A stretch of 64,000 bases of DNA. It comes from an uncultured Alphaproteobacteria bacterium (GTDB lineage Bacteria; Pseudomonadota; Alphaproteobacteria; RF32; CAG-239). The DNA is taken from assembly GCA_944392835.1 (NCBI GenBank), contig CALXYB010000004.1:62001-126000 (forward strand), given 5' to 3'. The notes under the pieces were generated by a model. That model was given only the letters and a program-made list of their open reading frames with translations. It had not been told where the DNA came from and made no database searches. Made by a program: the position numbers and the translations under genes. How positions within the stretch are numbered: position 1 is the first letter of the stretch; each line of letters begins with the position of its first letter. Positions 1 through 6,637 of this stretch are shown here, one piece after another.

Positions 1-905
1 GTTTCGCCGTAAGGACATTTGAGATAGCCATTGGGGCATTGGTCTGCAGTCTTGTTATATCCCAAAGCACCGCAATCGGTTATAGGTACGGCGCACCAAT
101 CGGTATAATCAACGGCACAGCCTGTTATACAATATTTGTTGGAACAAGCTTCTTTTTCGCAAATATAACCGGTTGGGCAAGTTGGTTGAGAACATCTGTA
201 TTCACAACAAGTTTTGCATACTTTATATTTAGTTTTTGTTCCGCTTATGCAGGTAGAAGTACCGATTTCGCCGCCGCATTCGCAAGTCAGATATCCCGAA
301 CAAGGATTTTCTTTGCGTTTGTATTTTGTTGTGCCACAATTATTGCAGCTTCCGTCTGCGACATAGCCGGAAGCGGTTGCTTCGGAATAGGTATAAGTAT
401 ATCCGTCGCAAGGGTTACATTTGCATTTGTAATAAGAGCTGTTATAAGGACAAATTTGAGCTTCATCTTTAACATATCCGTCTTCGCAAGAAGTATCATA
501 ACCGGCTTCTTTACAAGCTCTGTCCGTATCAGTTTGGCAAGATTTATAATATTTGTCATTGTACGGACATTGGTCATAGAGATAGGAAGGCAATACACAA
601 GAAGTTATTTTATAACCTTCATTTTTACATTGTTCAGCCGTATCTAAAGTATAATCTTGGTCGCCGCTGCCAAAAGAGATATCAGAGCATCGCCCTGTTC
701 CTAAGAAACAGACCCCGGCAAGTTTATAAGATTTATCTAGTTGAGCGAAAGAGGACGCAGGCTTTGTTAAAGTTGTGGATGTATATATGTGTGTAAGGAT
801 TATGTTTGAAGGGGTAAGCACTGAAGATGTTAAAGCCGCAGCCGGAGCAGAGAACAATCCCAAACTCAGGATAGCTGAAGCAGAAAAATAACGAATATCA
901 GACAT
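1..905 (-). CDS. Cysteine-rich secreted protein, 3' end outside the window
   Basis: An open frame runs from an ATG at 905 leftwards off the edge of the window, giving about 301 residues without a stop. It begins with a signal peptide (hydrophobic core, then SAPAAALTSS) and continues as a cysteine-rich chain with motifs such as CPYN, CNPC, CEC and CPTGY. The stretch LDKSYKLAGVCFLGTGRC near residues 57-74 matches LDKAFKVASVCFLGYGDC in the gene at 60321-61832, so the two are paralogues. The start is supported by GAGGTG five bases before the ATG. The function is unknown. Export and many cysteines suggest a disulfide-stabilised surface or extracellular protein. It shares a direct-repeat element upstream with its paralogue. 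Confidence 0.8.
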   Translation of the reverse strand, partial: MSDIRYFSASAILSLGLFSAPAAALTSSVLTPSNIILTHIYTSTTLTKPASSFAQLDKSYKLAGVCFLGTGRCSDISFGSGDQDYTLDTAEQCKNEGYKITSCVLPSYLYDQCPYNDKYYKSCQTDTDRACKEAGYDTSCEDGYVKDEAQICPYNSSYYKCKCNPCDGYTYTYSEATASGYVADGSCNNCGTTKYKRKENPCSGYLTCECGGEIGTSTCISGTKTKYKVCKTCCEYRCSQPTCPTGYICEKEACSNKYCITGCAVDYTDWCAVPITDCGALGYNKTADQCPNGYLKCPYGE

Positions 906-1061
906 CACACACCTCAAACAATAATCATTAAGAACAAAGCCTGCGGAAGACTTAAGGTGTGCGCAAAGATATATAGCAAAGAACCGCAGCCAAGAGAACT
1001 GCGGACAAGCGCTAATCACATCACACCTACAAATATAAAGATACACTGATTTGCGAAATGA

Positions 1062-1107
1062 GTCAACTATTAATGAGACTACAATTTTTTTGTCTACTAT
1101 TAATGAA
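1062..1107 (-). promoter_or_regulatory. Direct-repeat element upstream of the cysteine-rich gene
   Basis: Two 16-bp units, GTCAACTATTAATGAG (1062-1077) and GTCTACTATTAATGAA (1092-1107), lie 30 bp apart with CTACAAT and a run of seven T between them. Almost the same arrangement, in the same orientation to its gene, lies upstream of the paralogue at 60321, and AGGTGTG follows both. A regulator binding site, or a promoter region with two sites on one DNA face, is the simplest reading. The leader between here and the start codon also holds a CCGCAG/CTGCGG hairpin near 987-1007. Confidence 0.65.
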
Positions 1108-1142
1108 GGTATATATTTTTTTGTATAATTTTAGAAATTCTA

Positions 1143-1170
1143 AAAAAGCCCTCATTTCTGAGGGCTTTTA
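1143..1170 (-). terminator. Intrinsic terminator after the bactofilin gene
   Basis: AAAAGCCCTCA and TGAGGGCTTTT form a hairpin with a short TTTC loop and a T-rich tail on the minus strand, directly after the bactofilin stop codon. Confidence 0.85.
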
Positions 1171-1171
1171 A

Positions 1172-1633
1172 TTAATTATTAGCTGCTTTCTTTGATGGTT
1201 TTTCATGAGCATCCGTTATCATTAAATCCGGCTTTGCTTGCTCTGCCGGAATCGGTGCTCCGGCTCTGATACAATGACCATCAATATAAGCCCCCGGCTC
1301 TATCGCAATCTGGTTATGTGTTGCATCTCCCAATAACTTCGCTGTCTTGGCAACAAAAAGCTTGTCTACAACCGCTTTGCCTTGCAACTGACCATATAAA
1401 TGCAAATTATTGGCATTAACAGAACCAACAACCATTCCTTTAAGACCTATTACTAATTCCTCACAAGAGATGTCTCCTTCAACACGACCGTCTATATGAA
1501 TAATGCCGGTGCTGATAATATCTCCCGTTACTTTGGTGTTTTCACTAATGATGCTGGGCACGGGAACTGACGGCGCGTTATTTAATTTGCGAGCAAATTT
1601 CAAATAAGCAATTCGTTTCAATTTTTTAAACAT
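1172..1633 (-). CDS. Bactofilin family cytoskeletal protein
   Basis: This 153-residue protein has the bactofilin (DUF583) fold signature: a short basic N-terminus (MFKKLKRIAYLKFARK), then repeating beta-helix rungs from about residue 27 to 125, including TGDIISTGIIHIDGRVEGDI and GLKGMVVGSV. A short charged tail follows. Bactofilins polymerise without nucleotide into filaments under the inner membrane and position cell-wall enzymes. The next gene upstream, 12 bases away, encodes an M23 peptidase. That pairing is recurrent in this family and suggests the filament recruits the peptidase for local wall shaping. A terminator closes the unit. Confidence 0.9.
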   Translation of the reverse strand: MFKKLKRIAYLKFARKLNNAPSVPVPSIISENTKVTGDIISTGIIHIDGRVEGDISCEELVIGLKGMVVGSVNANNLHLYGQLQGKAVVDKLFVAKTAKLLGDATHNQIAIEPGAYIDGHCIRAGAPIPAEQAKPDLMITDAHEKPSKKAANN

Positions 1634-1645
1634 TGTTTTCTTCCC

Positions 1646-2872
1646 TTAAGATATTTTAGCTTTCAAGAACGGCATCGGATCAACATTCTTACCCATATAC
1701 AAAACTTCGTAATGTAGATGCGGACCGGTTGAACGTCCGGTGCTGCCAACCTCTCCTAATGTGTCATCATACTCCACATATTGGCCTTTTTTAACATAGA
1801 TTTTATGCATATGTGCATATTTTGTCTGGAAACCGTTGCCATGATCAACAACCACAAGGTTTCCATAACCTCCAGCAAACTCCGCTCTGGTTACTTTGCC
1901 TTTGGCCTTAACCTTAATCTTATTTCCCGTGCGGCTGGCCAAATCCATGCCTTTATGACGCGCGCGCTTGCCATTAAACGGATCTGAACGAGAACCATAC
2001 TGCGAAGTTACCCAATAGCTCCATACGGGTTTTCCCATTGGAATATATTGTACAACTTCTTTGTAATAGTCTAAATCATCGTAATTTTTAAAAATGGCGG
2101 AAATCTTGTCATCTAATTTTTTATCATTTGCCATATTTTGCCTATCCGGAACATAGGGGCCGCCACTATTGTTTTTTCTCTTGGAGTTGGCTAAAGCATT
2201 AAAATACAATCCCTTACTCTTTAATGCCTGATTGATGGAATTGATGGCCGATTTTATCTTGCTCATTTCTTTATCTGCAACGCCATCTATACGTTCCAAA
2301 ACCTCCATCTCAGCCTTTTTGATGTCCTTGATGGTTTCTTCCAACTCATCAATTTGCTTTTTTAAGGCATCTCTTTCCGACGCGACAATATCTCTTTGAA
2401 GTAAAGCTTCACTTAATGAGGCACGCTCTGAAAGCGTTTCAGAATTCAACCAATCTTTCTCATTAGTAATTTGTTTAATCTTATCTTCAACTAATTGAGC
2501 CTGACGTTTGTATTGGTCAAACTTTTTGTTATCTTTATTCTTGCCGTCATCAATGGAACTTATCATTGCGCCGATGTTTTTGTGTAAAGCAACAAAGTCC
2601 GTCATCAGCTCAACATAGGCATCTCGCGTGGCATCAAGCTCTTGCTCTTTATAGGAAATAATATGACCTGACTTGTTGTATAAGTAATATGAATAAAAAC
2701 ACCACAAGGCAACTAACAGCAAAGAGGCGAAAATGATAACTTGCGCACGAGAAGAAATTTTCCACACTTTGGCACAGCCGGAACCTCGGAAAATAATCTC
2801 TTTTTCCGAGAATAACGGCTTTTTTTCCGTATATTGCATATGCGGCGGTGTGCTATCGTTTCCTATATTCAT
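1646..2872 (-). CDS. Membrane-anchored M23 family metallopeptidase
   Basis: This is a peptidoglycan endopeptidase of the LytM/M23 family. The start is placed at the ATG at 2872 (MNIGNDS), which has AGGAAG six bases upstream, although the frame is open further. The roughly 408-residue protein has a cytoplasmic N-terminus, one membrane segment near residues 44-66, a long periplasmic coiled coil, and a C-terminal LytM domain. Zinc-binding and catalytic motifs are present: HKGMD (HxxxD), YAHMH and HLHYE. It is probably co-transcribed with the bactofilin gene just downstream, so a role in cell shape is likely. A non-catalytic EnvC/NlpD role is unlikely because the zinc ligands are intact. Confidence 0.9.
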   Translation of the reverse strand: MNIGNDSTPPHMQYTEKKPLFSEKEIIFRGSGCAKVWKISSRAQVIIFASLLLVALWCFYSYYLYNKSGHIISYKEQELDATRDAYVELMTDFVALHKNIGAMISSIDDGKNKDNKKFDQYKRQAQLVEDKIKQITNEKDWLNSETLSERASLSEALLQRDIVASERDALKKQIDELEETIKDIKKAEMEVLERIDGVADKEMSKIKSAINSINQALKSKGLYFNALANSKRKNNSGGPYVPDRQNMANDKKLDDKISAIFKNYDDLDYYKEVVQYIPMGKPVWSYWVTSQYGSRSDPFNGKRARHKGMDLASRTGNKIKVKAKGKVTRAEFAGGYGNLVVVDHGNGFQTKYAHMHKIYVKKGQYVEYDDTLGEVGSTGRSTGPHLHYEVLYMGKNVDPMPFLKAKIS

Positions 2873-3026
2873 AAAACTTCCTGCTCGGATATTCCGAGAC
2901 ATTAAATTGTTGGTTAACCAATTTAGCCTTATTAGGTATAGCAAATTAAATTTAAAAATACAGCTTTTTTTGCCCAGTTATCCCAAAACAGGCACTTACA
3001 TATTGAAAATGCTTAATTTTATAGAG

Positions 3027-3362
3027 CTAATTATTTTCAAAATCATCTAAAATGACAAACTCATCATCGCCGGCAAAATTTAGAACTACGCGGGCTCTTT
3101 CATCTAGCATATCCAAGTCCAAGCTAGATGATGAAAGCAAACGGACTTTGGCTTCCAACTTTTGTTTTTGCGCACTATATTGTGCCGCAATATCCTTGGC
3201 GTAAGCAATCTCTTTGCTCAAATACATATATTTAAGCAAGCCGCGCTCACCATTGATGGTATAAAAGCTAAAATAAAAAAACAGCATCACACAGAGAATC
3301 AGAAAACCGGAGTTTTTAATCTTGTTGGTTAAGTCTAAAAATAAGCCCATTGTTTTTTCCAT
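3027..3362 (-). CDS. ftsB: Septum formation initiator FtsB/DivIC family
   Basis: This small bitopic protein has a short cytoplasmic N-terminus, one membrane helix near residues 17-36, and a periplasmic heptad-rich region ending in DMLDERARVVLNFAGDDEFVI. The D/E-ERAR-x-x-L pattern after the coiled coil is typical of FtsB. FtsB joins FtsL and FtsQ to activate septal wall synthesis by FtsW/FtsI. FtsL and FtsI are encoded at 16559-18720 of this window. The start could be the ATG at 3362 or the one at 3350 (MGLF); the ribosome site (AAGGA) favours neither clearly. Confidence 0.85.
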   Translation of the reverse strand: MEKTMGLFLDLTNKIKNSGFLILCVMLFFYFSFYTINGERGLLKYMYLSKEIAYAKDIAAQYSAQKQKLEAKVRLLSSSSLDLDMLDERARVVLNFAGDDEFVILDDFENN

Positions 3363-3507
3363 ATCCTTAAAAATTTATGACTCCGGCACTTTTGTGCGGT
3401 ATGGAAAAATTGCAACATATTTAAGTTAAAAATTGGTTACGGAAATTTGTTTTGAGCTTATCTTTAATTTTTTTTATTTTCATCTCTTTTAATGATATTT
3501 TAACTCA

Positions 3508-3542
3508 TAAAAAAGCAGCCAAGTACGACTCCTTGGCTGCTT
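3508..3542 (-). terminator. Intrinsic terminator after the lipoprotein gene
   Basis: AGCAGCCAAG and CTTGGCTGCT form a 10-bp stem with an eight-base loop, followed on the minus strand by a run of T. Confidence 0.85.
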
Positions 3543-3560
3543 GCTTTAATTTGTTGAAAA

Positions 3561-3971
3561 CTAGTTAGATACGCAATTATTTCCTTTCCACTTCCAACCG
3601 CTGACAATGCCGTCTTTGATGTAAAATGATGTTTGGCAAACCTCTTCAACTTCATAGCCGAAAGTCTGGCTGTAGGGACCAAAGTCATAGTCATTCATAA
3701 AAGGCGAATATAATACGGTTTCGCTCGGTTCTGCTCCTGTTGTATTATAGATATAATATTCTGAGGGGACATACATATCATTGGCCTGAGTATAGGTTAT
3801 GACTTGCTCGCCGTTGTTCAAAATTTTGGCAGCACTCGGTGCGCCCCATTCCGATATTAACTGAGCTTCTGTTTTGCCAACCATAGACTGCAACTTTTTA
3901 TCATATTTGGCTTCTGTCGCGCAAGCTTGTAATAACAAAATCGCGCCACAAACAAGAAATAGTCTTTTCAT
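3561..3971 (-). CDS. Small lipoprotein of unknown function
   Basis: This 136-residue protein begins with a lipoprotein signal (MKRLFLVCGAILLLQAC, lipid-modified Cys17). After it comes KLQSMVGKTEAQLISEWGAPS, where the G-x(10)-GxP spacing resembles the SmpA/OmlA-like fold used by small outer-membrane lipoproteins. The C-terminal part is rich in Tyr and Asn and has two late cysteines (near 117 and 133) that could pair. No family was recognised with confidence. It is read leftwards, downstream of the spanin-like pair, and ends at its own terminator. Confidence 0.7.
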   Translation of the reverse strand: MKRLFLVCGAILLLQACATEAKYDKKLQSMVGKTEAQLISEWGAPSAAKILNNGEQVITYTQANDMYVPSEYYIYNTTGAEPSETVLYSPFMNDYDFGPYSQTFGYEVEEVCQTSFYIKDGIVSGWKWKGNNCVSN

Positions 3972-4026
3972 CTTTTCCTCCTTTTAATCTCAGCCATACA
4001 GATAATCATCATCATTGTTTTTTCAA

Positions 4027-4263
4027 TCAGGAAGAATAACGACAAATTTCCAGTTCTTGGCGCAACTTGTTGATTCTGCCCAGCCACTCCCAAGTTGCTT
4101 CCAAATTTTGCGCGGGAATCTGCTCTAGCTCTGATGCCACCTTTTCTCCCGCAACCGGATATTGCGGGCATAGATTATAATTTGTTGTGGCGCATGAGCT
4201 CAAGCAACTCAGCACGATTGGCATTAGGACGAGAATAAATATACGATTTTTGCTTTTCAACAT
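4027..4263 (-). CDS. Small lipoprotein, outer-membrane-spanin-like
   Basis: This 78-residue lipoprotein has a signal ending LSCLSSCATT (lipobox LSSC). Its mature part has a CPQYPV motif and a Trp/Leu/Arg-rich amphipathic end (TWEWLGRINKLRQELE). A strong ribosome site, AAGGAGGT, sits 8 bases before the ATG and lies inside the coding region of the preceding gene. The two genes overlap by 89 bases in different frames. An out-of-frame, overlapping pair of a short single-membrane-helix protein and a short lipoprotein is the Rz/Rz1 spanin layout of phage lysis cassettes. Function is inferred from architecture only; no sequence match to a named spanin was available. Confidence 0.55.
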   Translation of the reverse strand: MLKSKNRIFILVLMPIVLSCLSSCATTNYNLCPQYPVAGEKVASELEQIPAQNLEATWEWLGRINKLRQELEICRYSS

Positions 4264-4381
4264 ATCTGATGACCTCCTTTTCTTTGATTAATGTTTCAAC
4301 CTGACATCGCCCCTGACCTAATTTGTAAAATAAAAAACAAATGAGAGCTGAAGCGGCTAAAATTAAAATTATCTTTTGCAT
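4175..4381 (-). CDS. Short membrane-anchored protein, inner-membrane-spanin-like
   Basis: This 68-residue protein has an N-terminal membrane helix (residues 3-20), a charged stretch, and the C-terminal pattern SRPNANRAELLELMRHNKL. I associate that pattern with small proteins in phage lysis regions of alphaproteobacteria. AGGA five to six bases before the ATG supports the start. It is shorter than most Rz proteins, so a degenerate or minimal spanin is possible. Its 3' third is overlapped out of frame by the lipoprotein gene at 4027-4263. Two terminator-like hairpins lie between the likely promoter and this start codon, so expression may depend on read-through. Confidence 0.5.
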   Translation of the reverse strand: MQKIILILAASALICFLFYKLGQGRCQVETLIKEKEVIRYVEKQKSYIYSRPNANRAELLELMRHNKL

Positions 4382-4391
4382 TGTTGTTCCT

Positions 4392-4418
4392 AAAAAAATT
4401 GCAGGCTTTATAGCCTGC
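4392..4418 (-). terminator. Terminator-like hairpin just before the spanin-like pair
   Basis: GCAGGCT and AGCCTGC form a perfect 7-bp stem with a four-base loop, followed on the minus strand by AA and seven T. The T run ends about ten bases before the start codon at 4381, so it would stop transcripts entering the spanin-like genes. Confidence 0.75.
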
Positions 4419-4426
4419 CTCGTTAC

Positions 4427-4452
4427 AAAAAAACAGCGGAAGAATCCGCCGC
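4427..4452 (-). terminator. Second terminator-like hairpin in the same leader
   Basis: GCGGA/TCCGC (with an alternative AGCGG/CCGCT pairing) makes a short GC-rich stem followed on the minus strand by one G and seven T. It precedes the hairpin at 4392-4418 in the same direction of reading. Confidence 0.6.
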
Positions 4453-4485
4453 TTTATGGTTACAGTTATGGTTAGTGATATTTTA

Positions 4486-4514
4486 CTCTTACTACAAAAA
4501 ACAATCTTTGTCAA
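4486..4514 (-). promoter_or_regulatory. Probable promoter reading towards the spanin-like pair
   Basis: On the minus strand there is a consensus TTGACA -35 (4509-4514) and, 17 bases on, a weak -10 (TAAGAG). The -35 lies in one arm of the inverted repeat centred at 4530. The weak -10 keeps confidence low. Confidence 0.4.
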
Positions 4515-4552
4515 GGCTTTTTATCCTAAAATAGGAATTTTATCCTTGACAA
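4508..4552. promoter_or_regulatory. Dyad between divergent promoters
   Basis: TTGTCAAGG (4508-4516) and CCTTGACAA (4544-4552) are perfect inverted arms centred on 4530. The inner palindrome TCCTAAAATAGGA (4524-4536) has the same centre. Each outer arm contains the -35 of one of two divergent promoters. A dimeric repressor spanning this region would control both directions. Confidence 0.55.
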
Positions 4553-4574
4553 CTTAAATTTTATATGCTATATA
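4546..4574 (+). promoter_or_regulatory. Promoter of the membrane protein gene
   Basis: TTGACA (4546-4551), a 17-base spacer and TATATA (4569-4574) are close to the housekeeping sigma consensus. The gene starts at 4610 with AAAGGA upstream of it. Confidence 0.7.
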
Positions 4575-4609
4575 CAATTCTGTCTTTAATTGTAAAAAGG
4601 ACATCTTGA

Positions 4610-5188
4610 ATGTATATTGTATTGGTGACATTTATCTCTTCCTTTCTGTGGAGAGTCCGCGGCGGATTGCGTTTCGGCGACAAAAAATTGCCGCTTAACA
4701 AAATTTGGTACGCGGTCTTCTTCAGTATTATTATTTGTTTGGCGGAAGGCTTCTCTCTTGATTTGGCCTTAACTGCATTTGTGGCTGCTTATGCCGGTTA
4801 TCAACTTTATGGCTGGGGTGTTTATGTCTCACGCATTTATAACGGCAAGGATGTTGACCATAATGTTGATAAGGAATGCGAATTGATTGATGATTTGCTC
4901 CTTCCGCTGCATATTTCCATTAAAGGAAATATGGTCTACTTGCGCGAATATCCCAAAATATTCGGCTTTGTCGGAACTTGTTTGACAGGTCTTATTCTGA
5001 CTTTTTTGATGGGGCTTGCCGCTCAATCCGTGAGCTTTATGTTTTGGGGGCTCGGTATGGGGCCTTGCTATTGGCTTGGTTCCATAGCAGAAAAGTATTA
5101 TCCTTTAGGCAAAGAGGGATGGAACTGGGGTGAATATATCTTCGGCTTTTACCTCGGCCTCGGATATTACATATGTTTCCTATCTTAA
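4610..5188 (+). CDS. Multi-pass membrane protein of unknown function, phage-type
   Basis: This 192-residue protein has an N-terminal helix ending in the basic motif WRVRGGLRFG. Further membrane segments lie near residues 33-70, 115-137 and 139-160, and there are many Gly/Tyr/Trp residues at the C-terminus. I associate the WRVRGG start with uncharacterised phage and prophage membrane proteins, but cannot name a family. It is divergently transcribed from the spanin-like pair across a shared operator-like dyad, which suggests joint control. It has its own promoter and terminator. A holin-like role would fit the neighbourhood but is speculation. Confidence 0.6.
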   Translation: MYIVLVTFISSFLWRVRGGLRFGDKKLPLNKIWYAVFFSIIICLAEGFSLDLALTAFVAAYAGYQLYGWGVYVSRIYNGKDVDHNVDKECELIDDLLLPLHISIKGNMVYLREYPKIFGFVGTCLTGLILTFLMGLAAQSVSFMFWGLGMGPCYWLGSIAEKYYPLGKEGWNWGEYIFGFYLGLGYYICFLS

Positions 5189-5202
5189 CGTTTAAACTCC
5201 TG

Positions 5203-5235
5203 GCTCTGAAAGCTTCGGTTTTCAGAGCTTTTTTT
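5203..5235 (+). terminator. Intrinsic terminator after the membrane protein gene
   Basis: GCTCTGAAA and TTTCAGAGC pair over a GCTTCGGT loop and are followed by seven T. Confidence 0.85.
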
Positions 5236-5299
5236 ATTGCAAATACAAGAAAAAGATTTTACCCTACGACATATGAAGTTTTATTAAGGGAATATTAAA

Positions 5300-6316
5300 A
5301 TGCTCACACATTATTTTCAGCGTTACCACCAAAAAGAGAATGTTGAAACTGCAAATGCAATGCTTCTTATATCACGACTTTATGCGTATTCTCATACCAA
5401 ATTTTATGATTTCCTTTTGGATTTATTTGAAGAAGATAAAAGTTTTGAACCTATTTGCGATATGCAAGTTCAAAATATAAATAGTATTCCTGATGCTGTT
5501 ATATCACAACCTAGCTTTAAGATTGTTATTGAAACAAAATTATATAATCAATTTAATATAGATCAGCTTGTCAGGCACTTATCATCTTTTCAAAATGAGG
5601 ATTATAAATTACTTCTAACACTTGACCCTAATATATTGAAGCCCAAAATTAAAAATGAAATTCAAAATTATATAAAACAAAATAACCTTAAAATAAAATA
5701 TATACATCTTACTTTTTCCGAATATATAAGCAAAATTAAAAATATTTTAGATGAAATAAGAGATTATGACTTTTTAGATATTGTAAATGATTATGAAAAT
5801 TGCTGTAGCTATAATGATTTACTGACAAATTCTGAAAATAAAATGGTTGTCCGTCCTGTCGGTGATACAATTGCTAAAAATATTGAATTAAATTTATATT
5901 ATGATAATGCAGAACGCGGATATTCCCGTTGTAATTATTTAGGCTTATATCATATGAAATCAATTCAAGCTATTGGTAAAATCATTTGCCGAGCAATAAT
6001 TTCTGTGAAAAATAAAGCTTCGCAAAATCTTGATATTCATGACATTAATATTGAAGTTGAAGATGGAATAATCACAGACGAAATGAAAAAAAATTGTATT
6101 TTAGCAATAAAGGATGCTTTCAATTATAATTATGATCTTATCAGTGCTTCTCATAGATTCTTTTTTGTTGATAAGTTTTATGCAACCTCTTTTAAAAAAA
6201 TAACCCCGAACCCTCTACGCGGTAAAAAAATATTTGATTTAACTGATATATTAAAAAAGAATTCTTTTAGTGGTGCTGAAGAAATATCAAATTTACTTAA
6301 TACTCAGACATGGTAA
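5300..6316 (+). CDS. PD-(D/E)XK nuclease-like protein
   Basis: This 338-residue protein contains PDAVI at residues 64-68 and, after a hydrophobic strand, IVIETKL (77-81 region), then DQLVRHL. That is the D-x(n)-ExK core plus the following Gln/His helix of the PD-(D/E)XK nuclease superfamily, members of which cut or bind DNA in restriction, repair or anti-phage roles. The remainder (about 110-338) was not recognised. Codon use is strikingly AT-rich (many AAT, ATA, TTA) compared with flanking housekeeping genes, and it lies on the 3' side of tRNA-Thr next to tandem tRNA-tail repeats. Both point to horizontal acquisition. A ribosome site AAGGGA precedes the ATG. No methylase or helicase partner is adjacent, so a stand-alone defence role is only a guess. 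Confidence 0.65.
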   Translation: MLTHYFQRYHQKENVETANAMLLISRLYAYSHTKFYDFLLDLFEEDKSFEPICDMQVQNINSIPDAVISQPSFKIVIETKLYNQFNIDQLVRHLSSFQNEDYKLLLTLDPNILKPKIKNEIQNYIKQNNLKIKYIHLTFSEYISKIKNILDEIRDYDFLDIVNDYENCCSYNDLLTNSENKMVVRPVGDTIAKNIELNLYYDNAERGYSRCNYLGLYHMKSIQAIGKIICRAIISVKNKASQNLDIHDINIEVEDGIITDEMKKNCILAIKDAFNYNYDLISASHRFFFVDKFYATSFKKITPNPLRGKKIFDLTDILKKNSFSGAEEISNLLNTQTW

Positions 6317-6350
6317 TTTTTTATAGTATGTATTATATCTGCTTGCTAAC

Positions 6351-6520
6351 AACTACCTTCGGTAGTTCAAGCTGTCTTTATTATCATCACCATAAAAAAA
6401 AGCACCATCAGGGGCATTTTTTAGCTTTGTGCGGTTAGTAACTCAAACTACCTTCGGCAGTTCGAGCTGTCTTTATTATCATCACCATTAAAAAAGCCTC
6501 CGCTAGGGAGGATTTTTTAA

Positions 6521-6548
<28 letters not shown>
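6351..6548 (-). repeat. Tandem ~95-bp repeats derived from the tRNA-Thr 3' end
   Basis: A 43-bp segment at 6351-6393 recurs at 6446-6488 with only two differences. The tRNA T-arm and acceptor sequence itself (AACTACC at 6542-6548) continues the same period of about 95 bp. Each unit, read on the minus strand, holds a tRNA 3'-half-like sequence (GGTAGTTTGAGTTACTAACCG in the second), an A/T-flanked hairpin (imperfect at 6392-6420, good at 6489-6519), and ATGGTGATGATAATAAAGAC. Each also forms a UUCG-loop hairpin (AACTACC-TTCG-GTAGTT). This looks like repeated duplication of the tRNA tail with its terminator, as left by integration at a tRNA gene or by slippage. Confidence 0.75.
6489..6519 (-). 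terminator. Terminator of tRNA-Thr
   Basis: CCTCC and GGAGG pair across a short loop, with a run of A on one side and T on the other, so it can act in both directions. It lies two bases from the encoded CCA end of the tRNA. Confidence 0.75.
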
Positions 6549-6596
<48 letters not shown>

Positions 6597-6606
6597 AACG
6601 CTTATT

Positions 6607-6634
6607 CTTTTATCACGCTTTTTTTATTTTGCAA
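6607..6634 (-). promoter_or_regulatory. Probable promoter of tRNA-Thr
   Basis: The minus strand has TTGCAA, a 16-base spacer and TAAAAG, with the start of transcription expected a few bases before the tRNA 5' end. Confidence 0.45.
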
Positions 6635-6637
6635 GCA

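Noticed and set aside
39..647. Long plus-strand open frame over the left edge
   Set aside because: It lies opposite a clear minus-strand cysteine-rich gene with signal peptide and paralogue; the plus frame has no ribosome site or recognisable domain.
3968..4171. Open frame opposite in phase to the spanin-like lipoprotein
   Set aside because: Its Arg/Gly/Lys-rich composition fits a shadow; the lipoprotein frame has a signal peptide and the strong ribosome site.
5300..6316. Complete restriction-modification system
   Set aside because: Only a nuclease-like gene is present; no methylase, specificity subunit or helicase lies beside it.
3561..6316. Intact prophage
   Set aside because: No integrase, terminase, capsid, portal or tail genes were seen; only small lysis-like genes and one unknown membrane protein.
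6351..6488. CRISPR array
   Set aside because: There are only two or three copies at about 95-bp spacing, each derived from the tRNA tail and terminator, with no spacers and no cas genes.
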